A stretch of DNA of 55,651 nt, from NCBI GenBank assembly GCA_947629925.1, contig CANRFO010000017.1, positions 1-55,651 of the forward strand. Direction: 5' to 3'. The stretch comes from an uncultured Ruminiclostridium sp. Its GTDB lineage: Bacteria > Bacillota > Clostridia > Oscillospirales > Ruminococcaceae. Below, piece by piece: positions 49,986 to 55,651 of the stretch. Both the position numbers and the translations under genes were made by a program. The notes under the pieces were generated by a model. It was not told the DNA's origin. It saw nothing but the letters and a program-made list of their open reading frames with translations, and did no database searches. How positions within the stretch are numbered: position 1 is the stretch's first letter; each line of letters starts with the position of its first letter.

Positions 49986-50041
49986 AAATTAGTTATGAGA
50001 ATTACGCACAATTAAAATAAATAAAAGAAAAGGAGCAGCAT

Positions 50042-51481
50042 ATGTCAAGAGATCACAACACCTATCAAAGCCCCCTTTGCAGCCGCTACGCAAGCAAGGA
50101 GATGCAGTACGTCTTTTCCGAGCAGAAAAAGTTCAGCACCTTCCGCCGCCTTTGGGTAGCCCTTGCAAGAGCGGAAATGAACCTTGGGCTGAACATCACC
50201 CCCGAGCAGGTGGCTCAGCTTGAGGCAAACGTGGACAACATCGATTTTGACGTTGCCGAGGAGCGTGAAAAGCTCGTCCGCCACGACGTAATGTCCCATG
50301 TTTACGCCTATGGTCAGGTCTGCCCCGATGCCGCAGGGATAATCCATTTGGGAGCGACCTCCTGCTACGTTGGAGATAACACCGATATTATCATTATGCG
50401 CGACGCTTTGCAGATAATCCGCCGCAAGCTTGTGAACGTGATAGCGAACCTTGCCTCCTTTGCGGAAAAATACAAGTCCATGCCCTGCCTTGCCTACACT
50501 CATCTTCAGCCCGCACAGCTAACCACGGTGGGAAAGCGCGCTACCCTCTGGACCAACGAGCTTTTGATGGACCTTGAGGATCTTGAGTACCGCATAAGCA
50601 GTCTGAAGCTCCTCGGGCAAAAGGGAACAACAGGCACACAGGCAAGCTTTATGGAGCTTTTCCACGGCGATGAGGAAAAGATAGACAGATTAGAGCAGAT
50701 GATAGCAGAGGAAATGGGCTTTGAAAAATGCGTTCCCGTCAGCGGTCAGACCTATTCAAGAAAGGTAGACACAGGCGTTGTGAACGTCCTTGCAGGAATT
50801 GCCGCAAGCTGCTCCAAGTTCAGCAACGATATGCGTATCCTTGCAAGCTTCAAGGAAATGGAAGAGCCCTTTGAGAAAAATCAGATAGGCTCTTCAGCGA
50901 TGCCCTATAAGCGCAATCCTATGCGCTGCGAGCGCATAACCTCTCTTGCCCGCTACGTTATGATAGACGCCTTGAACCCCGCCTTCACCAGCGGCACCCA
51001 GTGGTTCGAGCGCACCCTTGACGACAGCGCCAACAAGCGCATTTCCGTAGCCGAGGCCTTCCTTGCCGTTGACGCTATCCTGAACATTATGCTGAACGTC
51101 ACCGACGGGCTTGTTGTATACGAAAAGTCCATAAGGGCGAGAGTTATGAAGGAGCTTCCCTTTATGGCAACTGAAAATATAATGATGAGAGCAGTTGAAA
51201 AGGGCGGCAACCGTCAGGAGCTTCACGAAGCCCTCCGTCAGCACAGTATAGCCGCCGCCAAGGTGGTAAAGGAGGAGGGCGGCGAAAACGACCTTGTTGA
51301 ACGCATAGCCGCCGACCCCGCATTTATGATAACCGCCGAGGAGATAAAGGCGGTGCTGAAGCCCGAAAATTATATCGGACGCTGCCCGTCGCAGGTGGAC
51401 AGCTTCCTGAAAGAGTGCGTTCAGCCCGTTCTCGACAGGAACAGGGAGCTTCTTGGAGAAAAAGCTGAACTGTCCGTGTGA
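50042..51481 (+). CDS. purB: adenylosuccinate lyase
   Basis: A 479-residue enzyme of purine synthesis acting twice: it splits SAICAR to AICAR and adenylosuccinate to AMP, releasing fumarate. The fumarase/aspartase signature is GSSAMPYKRNPMR (near 282-294), with the catalytic Ser in the flexible loop before it. HLGATSCYVGDN (near 101) and TLQPAQLTTVGKR-like HLQPAQ are the other conserved blocks. The ATG follows AAGGAG. It has its own promoter. Confidence 0.95.
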   Translation: MSRDHNTYQSPLCSRYASKEMQYVFSEQKKFSTFRRLWVALARAEMNLGLNITPEQVAQLEANVDNIDFDVAEEREKLVRHDVMSHVYAYGQVCPDAAGIIHLGATSCYVGDNTDIIIMRDALQIIRRKLVNVIANLASFAEKYKSMPCLAYTHLQPAQLTTVGKRATLWTNELLMDLEDLEYRISSLKLLGQKGTTGTQASFMELFHGDEEKIDRLEQMIAEEMGFEKCVPVSGQTYSRKVDTGVVNVLAGIAASCSKFSNDMRILASFKEMEEPFEKNQIGSSAMPYKRNPMRCERITSLARYVMIDALNPAFTSGTQWFERTLDDSANKRISVAEAFLAVDAILNIMLNVTDGLVVYEKSIRARVMKELPFMATENIMMRAVEKGGNRQELHEALRQHSIAAAKVVKEEGGENDLVERIAADPAFMITAEEIKAVLKPENYIGRCPSQVDSFLKECVQPVLDRNRELLGEKAELSV

Positions 51482-51512
51482 AACGATTTTTCTGAAAATT
51501 CTTTCAAACACC

Positions 51513-51540
51513 TTGACTTATTCGTAATTTCTGCTATAAT
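51513..51540 (+). promoter_or_regulatory. secDF promoter
   Basis: TTGACT (51513-51518), a 16-base spacer and TATAAT (51535-51540). A GGCGTTAAACGCC hairpin follows near 51580. Confidence 0.7.
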
Positions 51541-51624
51541 ATATAAGGTTATTTTTTGACATGAGCTTGTCAAAGAGGCGGCGTTAAACGCCGTTAAAAA
51601 TATAGGAACGGAGTGAAAATTCAA

Positions 51625-53016
51625 TTGAAAAAAGTTGGAAAGCCCGTTTTCTTTATAGTTTTTGCGTTGATCGCAGTATTTTCCGTGCTTGCCCTTGTGG
51701 GCGTACACACATATTACGGCGATGTTACCAGAACTTGGATAAACGGGTTGAGCGATATACGCTGGGGCATTGATATCCGCGGCGGTGTGGACGTTACATT
51801 TACTCCCCCCGACGGTTACGACGCTTCAGACGCCGAAATGGACGCTGCGAGGTCGGTCATCGAGACTCGTCTTTTGAACAGCAACATAACCGACTATGAC
51901 CTTTACATGGACTATACAGCCGACCAGATAATCGTCCGCTTCCCGTGGCAGTCCGACGATACCGATTTCGACCCCGAAACGGCGGTGAAAGAGCTTGGCG
52001 AGACCGCGCTGCTGACTTTCCGCGAGGGCGCGCCCTCCGCGATAGGCGAGGATCAGACATATGAGGATCTTCCTCTTGTCCTCAGCGGCTCAGATGTTGA
52101 AAGCGCCACTGCTTATTACAACACCGACGAAAAGGAGTATCAGATACAGCTCGTGCTGAAGGACAGCGGTAAGGAAGCCTTCTCCGAAGCGACAGGCCGC
52201 CTTGCGGGAAACGGCGTTATCTCGATATGGATGGATGACGACTGCATTTCCTATCCTTCCGTAAGCAGTCAGATAACCGACGGTACCGCTACCATAAGCG
52301 GAAGCTTTGACGCAGAAAGCGCCAAGGAGCTTGCCGACAAGATAAACGGCGGTGCGCTTCCTTTCAGACTTGAGCGTGAAAACTTCAGCACCATAAGCCC
52401 CACTTTGGGCGAAGGTGCAAGAGACGCGATGGCAATCGCAGGTCTTATCGGCTTTGCATTCATCGTTATCTTTATGATACTGAAATACCGTCTGCCCGGC
52501 GCTATCGCTTCCATAGCCCTTGTAGGTCAGGTCGCCGGTACATTTGCCGCAATAACAGGATTCTTTGCGTTCAACGACAGCTTTACGCTTACTATCCCCG
52601 GTATTGCAGGTATTATCCTTGCCATAGGCATGGGCGTTGACGCCAACGTTATAACGGCGGAAAGAATAAAGGAAGAGATCCACGCGGGAAAATCCGTTGA
52701 CGGCGCTATCCGTACAGGTTATAAGAGAGCCTTCTCCGCCGTATTCGACGGAAACATCACCATGATAATCGTCGCAATAATCCTTATGGGTGCTTTCGGT
52801 ACTACCGACAGCATTTGCGCGATAATCCTCTCTCCTATCTTCACATGGTTCGGAGCCTCCACCGAAGGCACGATATTCTCCTTCGGCTATACATTGGCAG
52901 TGGGCGTTGTGCTTAACTTCCTTTTCGGTATCTTCCTCTCAAGGCTCATGACGTCCTCGCTTGCAAGGTTCAAGACCTTCAGAAAGCCTTTCTTCTACGG
53001 AGGTGCTGAAAAATGA
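51625..53016 (+). CDS. secD: protein translocase subunit SecD
   Basis: A 463-residue membrane protein that, with SecF, helps pull exported proteins through SecYEG using the proton gradient. It has one N-terminal helix, the large outer P1 domain (DIRWGIDIRGGVDVTFTP, typical D1 motif), then five helices from about 265, with the D4 block IPGIAGIILAIGMGVDANVI and the E/R motif ITAERIKEE. The TTG at 51625 is chosen with GGAG 11 bases before it; GTG 51613 is too close to the site. The stop overlaps the secF ATG (ATGA). Confidence 0.93.
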   Translation: MKKVGKPVFFIVFALIAVFSVLALVGVHTYYGDVTRTWINGLSDIRWGIDIRGGVDVTFTPPDGYDASDAEMDAARSVIETRLLNSNITDYDLYMDYTADQIIVRFPWQSDDTDFDPETAVKELGETALLTFREGAPSAIGEDQTYEDLPLVLSGSDVESATAYYNTDEKEYQIQLVLKDSGKEAFSEATGRLAGNGVISIWMDDDCISYPSVSSQITDGTATISGSFDAESAKELADKINGGALPFRLERENFSTISPTLGEGARDAMAIAGLIGFAFIVIFMILKYRLPGAIASIALVGQVAGTFAAITGFFAFNDSFTLTIPGIAGIILAIGMGVDANVITAERIKEEIHAGKSVDGAIRTGYKRAFSAVFDGNITMIIVAIILMGAFGTTDSICAIILSPIFTWFGASTEGTIFSFGYTLAVGVVLNFLFGIFLSRLMTSSLARFKTFRKPFFYGGAEK

Positions 53017-53960
53017 AAAATCAGAAAATACTTGACATCTTCGGAAAGAGAAAGATATTCTTCACCGTCCCTATCGTCATCGCAGTGATAGCTGTTATAG
53101 TCGCTCTTATCTTCGGAATAGAGGTCGACATCGAGTTTAAGGGCGGTACCATCATGACTTACAGTTACAGCGGAGATCTTGATACCGATGCGATCAAGTC
53201 TGCCGCCGAAAGCTACGGTTACGGTTCCGTGGGAGTGTCTACGGGAAATGCTATTGCTTCAGGTTCAATGGCTCAGAGCGTGAGCCTCTCGTTTGCGGCT
53301 AACGATTCCTTCACCGAGGACGCGCAGAATGAAATGATAGGCGCCCTTGAAGAACAGTTCGCCGACTTTCAGCTCACTCATCAGAATACTCAGGACGTAA
53401 ACCCCACCTCAGGCTGGAAATTCTTTGTAAAGTGCCTTGTGGCAGTTGTGTTCTCGTTCCTCCTGCTGGTAATTTATATTGCCTTCCGCTTTAAGAAGAT
53501 AGGCGGTCTTTCCGCAGGTATCTTCGCTCTGGTAGCTCTGATGCACGACATTATAATAGTATTTGCCGCGTTCATATTCTTCCGCCTGCCTCTCGACGCG
53601 AACTTCATGGCGGTAGTTCTTACGATACTCGGTTACTCCATCAACAACACTATCGTTACCTACGACCGAATCCGTGAAAACAGGACCCTCTACGGCAAGA
53701 GATACGGTCTTGTCGAGCTGATGAACACCAGCGTTACGCAGACCATGACCCGTTCCATAAACACCACTATAACCACTGCCTTTGCGGCTCTGGCGATATG
53801 CGTGGTAGCGTGGATATGCGGCGTTGAATCTATAATCAGCTTTGCGTTCCCGCTGTTTATCGGTCTTATCGCGGGATTCTACTCATCAGTGTTCATGTCA
53901 GGCTCCATGTGGGTAATGTGGCAGCTTCACAAGAGCAAGAAAGCAGCAAAAGAAAAGTGA
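53013..53960 (+). CDS. secF: protein translocase subunit SecF
   Basis: A 315-residue partner of SecD. It has an N-terminal helix (about 16-35), the short outer domain beginning DIEFKGGTIMTYSY, and five further helices with the conserved ALMHDIIIVFAAF, ILGYSINNTIVTYDRIREN and TMTRSINTTITT blocks. Translationally coupled to secD. A basic tail (KSKKAAKEK) ends the protein. SecD and SecF are one fused protein in Bacillus but separate here, as in many clostridia. Confidence 0.95.
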   Translation: MKNQKILDIFGKRKIFFTVPIVIAVIAVIVALIFGIEVDIEFKGGTIMTYSYSGDLDTDAIKSAAESYGYGSVGVSTGNAIASGSMAQSVSLSFAANDSFTEDAQNEMIGALEEQFADFQLTHQNTQDVNPTSGWKFFVKCLVAVVFSFLLLVIYIAFRFKKIGGLSAGIFALVALMHDIIIVFAAFIFFRLPLDANFMAVVLTILGYSINNTIVTYDRIRENRTLYGKRYGLVELMNTSVTQTMTRSINTTITTAFAALAICVVAWICGVESIISFAFPLFIGLIAGFYSSVFMSGSMWVMWQLHKSKKAAKEK

Positions 53961-54032
53961 TCTTATCAGAGCCTGATGTAAAAATCGGGCTCTGTCTGTT
54001 ATTCAGGCAAAATTTGCGGAAGGAGGACAAAA

Positions 54033-54809
54033 GTGCAGATAGGCGTATCTACCGCGTGTTTTTATCCCGCCGAAACGGAAACGGCGCTGAAGACCCTTGC
54101 AAACGGGATCACGGATACCGTTGAGATATTCTTTAACGCCGAATGCGAGCTTAGCGGCGATATTTATCGGGAAATAAGCTCCATCGTACGCGAAAACGGA
54201 ATATCCGTCCTCTCCGTACACCCCTACACCAGCGCTTTGGAAACCATGTCCCTTTTCGGGAACTATCCCCGCCGCCTTACCGCTATGCTTGACAGTTACA
54301 GACGCTATTTTGAGATAATGAACGAGCTTGGCGCAAAGATCTTCGTCCTCCACGGCGCGCTTAAAAGCGCCGACTGCTCCGAAAGCCTTTATTTTGAGCG
54401 TTACTCAATGCTTTACGAGCTGGGAAAGTCCTTTGGCGTCACCGTTGCTCAGGAAAATGTGAGCTACTGCAAAAGCGGGAACAACGCCTTTCTTCAGAGC
54501 ATGAAGCGTCAGCTCGGCTCCGACTGCGCATTTGTCCTTGACGTGAAGCAGGCTCTGCGAAGCGGAACATCGCCGTTCACAATAATGGAGCTGCTCGGCA
54601 GTTCCATCGTCCACTACCACCTTAGCGATAACACAACGGAAAAGGACTGTATTCCCGTGGGAAAAGGAAAATTTGACTTTCCTCTTTTTGCTCAGATGCT
54701 GAAAAAAAGCGGTTACAGCGGCGGGATAATACTCGAACTTTACCGAAGCGGTTTCGGCGCGGCGGACGAGCTGAAGAAAAGCGTGGACTATATGAAAAGA
54801 TATTTTTGA
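54033..54809 (+). CDS. sugar phosphate isomerase/epimerase (TIM barrel)
   Basis: A 258-residue TIM-barrel protein of the xylose isomerase-like/AP endonuclease 2 superfamily. Metal-binding residues of the family can be seen in VLHGAL, AQENVSY (Glu), VLDVKQ (Asp), HYHLSDN (His) and the C-terminal ILELYRSG (Glu). The substrate is unknown; a sugar or sugar phosphate is likely, although an endonuclease IV-like role cannot be excluded. The GTG start follows GGAAGGAGG. It lies 72 bases after secF and may be read from the same transcript. Confidence 0.82.
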   Translation: MQIGVSTACFYPAETETALKTLANGITDTVEIFFNAECELSGDIYREISSIVRENGISVLSVHPYTSALETMSLFGNYPRRLTAMLDSYRRYFEIMNELGAKIFVLHGALKSADCSESLYFERYSMLYELGKSFGVTVAQENVSYCKSGNNAFLQSMKRQLGSDCAFVLDVKQALRSGTSPFTIMELLGSSIVHYHLSDNTTEKDCIPVGKGKFDFPLFAQMLKKSGYSGGIILELYRSGFGAADELKKSVDYMKRYF

Positions 54810-54836
54810 AACGGGCGTAAAAAAGCTTGCAGCTAC

Positions 54837-54865
54837 TTGAAAAACCGTTAAAAAAATGTTATTAT
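54837..54865 (+). promoter_or_regulatory. nrdR promoter
   Basis: TTGAAA (54837-54842), a 17-base spacer and TATTAT (54860-54865). Confidence 0.65.
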
Positions 54866-54905
54866 ATAGAAAAGGCATAAAATCCATTGAGAAAGTGAGA
54901 ATCAT

Positions 54906-55358
54906 ATGAAGTGTCCCGAATGCGGATATGAAGACAGCAAGGTAATAGACTCCCGCCCCACCGAAAACAAAATACGCCGCCGCAGAGAGTGCCTGAAGTG
55001 CAAGTGCAGATTTACCACCTACGAGATAATCGAAAATATCCCTTTGATGGTAATAAAAAAGGATAACTCTATCGAGCCTTTCGACCGTCAGAAGCTTATC
55101 GACAGGCTTCTCCGCGCTACGATAAAGCGCCCTGTTAAGCTGGAAACGGTGGAAAATATGGTGGAAGAGATCGTAAACGAGCTGAAAAACAGCTTACAGC
55201 GTGAAGTCACCAGCGACAAGATAGGCGAAATGATCCTGCACAAGCTGAAGGACATCGACCATGTGGCGTACATACGCTTTGCGTCAGTGTATCGTGATTT
55301 TACCGATATAGACAGCTTTATGAAGATAATCGCCGAGCTGTCAGAGGAAGAAAAGTGA
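54906..55358 (+). CDS. nrdR: transcriptional repressor NrdR
   Basis: A 150-residue regulator of ribonucleotide reductase genes. The N-terminal zinc ribbon [20 protein letters not shown]...[12 protein letters not shown] (residues 1-40) binds the 16-base NrdR box; the ATP cone (about 47-140, starts [18 protein letters not shown]) senses ATP/dATP. Its likely targets in this window are the boxes at 2694, 2790 and 2822 in front of nrdD. Length matches the family (about 150). Confidence 0.96.
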   Translation: MKCPECGYEDSKVIDSRPTENKIRRRRECLKCKCRFTTYEIIENIPLMVIKKDNSIEPFDRQKLIDRLLRATIKRPVKLETVENMVEEIVNELKNSLQREVTSDKIGEMILHKLKDIDHVAYIRFASVYRDFTDIDSFMKIIAELSEEEK

Positions 55359-55417
55359 CGTCTGTCCCTTTTTTCCTGCCCTTTCGCCTTTGTTTAAGGC
55401 ATTTTGTTGATTTTTGA

Positions 55418-55456
55418 CAAAAACAGCGAAGAAATCCTTCGCTGTTTTTCTGTTTT
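55418..55456 (+). terminator. intrinsic terminator after nrdR
   Basis: AAACAGCGAAG pairs with CTTCGCTGTTT and is followed by TTCTGTTTTATTTT. Confidence 0.85.
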
Positions 55457-55472
55457 ATTTTCATTTACCCCC

Positions 55473-55501
55473 TTGACAAGCCCCAACACAAGTGATATAA
55501 T
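55473..55501 (+). promoter_or_regulatory. strong promoter P1, likely rRNA operon
   Basis: TTGACA (55473-55478), a 17-base spacer and TATAAT (55496-55501), a full consensus. No gene start follows before the second promoter. Confidence 0.75.
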
Positions 55502-55594
55502 AATCAAGCGCTCGAAAAAAGGGAGCGCTGAGGCGCATTGAGAAGCTGATATGTACAAACCCTGAAAAAGTTGAAAAAAAGTTTTAAAAAGGTA

Positions 55595-55623
55595 TTGACA
55601 AAAGGCGAGAGATGTGCTAAAAT
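55595..55623 (+). promoter_or_regulatory. strong promoter P2, likely rRNA operon
   Basis: TTGACA (55595-55600), a 17-base spacer with GAGAGATGTGC before TAAAAT (55618-55623). Tandem consensus promoters about 120 bases apart, with no ORF, are the usual start of an rrn operon in clostridia. The rRNA genes themselves would lie beyond the window. Confidence 0.6.
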
Positions 55624-55651
55624 AATAAAGCTGTCCCCGAGAGGGGAAGCT

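Noticed and set aside
1-55651. tRNA genes and metabolite riboswitches
   Set aside because: No cloverleaf with a GTTCGA-type T loop, and no known riboswitch core, was noticed by eye; a covariance search was not possible, so small ones may have been missed.

Overview
The window looks like a chromosomal segment of a Gram-positive, spore-forming anaerobe of the Clostridia, most likely a Ruminococcus-like gut bacterium. This rests on a small acid-soluble spore protein, a class III (anaerobic) ribonucleotide reductase gene with NrdR boxes, the gdpP-rplI-dnaB order, split secD and secF, a DUF3343/cysteine-desulfurase pair, DUF4358, AGGAGG-type ribosome sites and many TTGACA-N17-TATAAT promoters. No species can be named from sequence reading alone.

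Layout. (1) 1-10.9 kb holds ordinary metabolic and envelope genes: an SGNH hydrolase/DUF4358 lipoprotein/membrane protein operon, cytidine deaminase, nrdD, a secreted PIG-L deacetylase, mscL, a GNAT acetyltransferase, and a metal-efflux operon (ArsR regulator, ICMT-like membrane methyltransferase, HMA metallochaperone, P1B ATPase). (2) 10.9-27.1 kb is an accessory or defence island with a visibly AT-richer middle. It contains a large serine recombinase with a small partner; about 1 kb without genes carrying a long inverted repeat; an eroded type II-A CRISPR locus (only a 3' csn2 remnant, a leader promoter and two short array blocks split by two minus-strand ORFs); a type II-short CBASS operon (SAVED effector, CD-NTase, E2-like protein) whose effector looks truncated at its N terminus; a nuclease-like EEP protein with two unknown partners; a metallophosphoesterase; a pair of ORFs split at an A12 tract; a DUF4143 ATPase; and a HipBST-like toxin-antitoxin locus that has lost its kinase. 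A direct repeat (15.50-15.74 and 21.05-21.40 kb) brackets the CBASS and EEP modules. (3) 27.1-55.6 kb is core again: SASP, DUF2079 membrane protein, heterodimeric ABC transporter with a GH59 galactocerebrosidase-like enzyme, ftsH, tilS, dnaB, rplI, gdpP, rnj, a sugar-nucleotide transferase/phosphomannomutase-like fusion, DUF3343 and cysteine desulfurase, purB, secDF, a TIM-barrel isomerase and nrdR. It closes with two strong tandem promoters that look like the start of an rRNA operon.

The most unusual element is a tandem array between tilS and ftsH (38.60-39.03 kb). It has four units of 107-109 bp on the minus strand, each with an extended -10 promoter (TGnTATAAT), an internal CTCAAAC/GTTTGAG inverted repeat and a terminal hairpin. 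It reads as four consecutive copies of a small RNA gene. The defence island is the second focus: several systems in it are broken at visible junctions, which records repeated insertion and deletion at this place.

Coordinates of start codons were chosen from ribosome-binding sites. All functional names come from motif recognition by eye; no database search was run.
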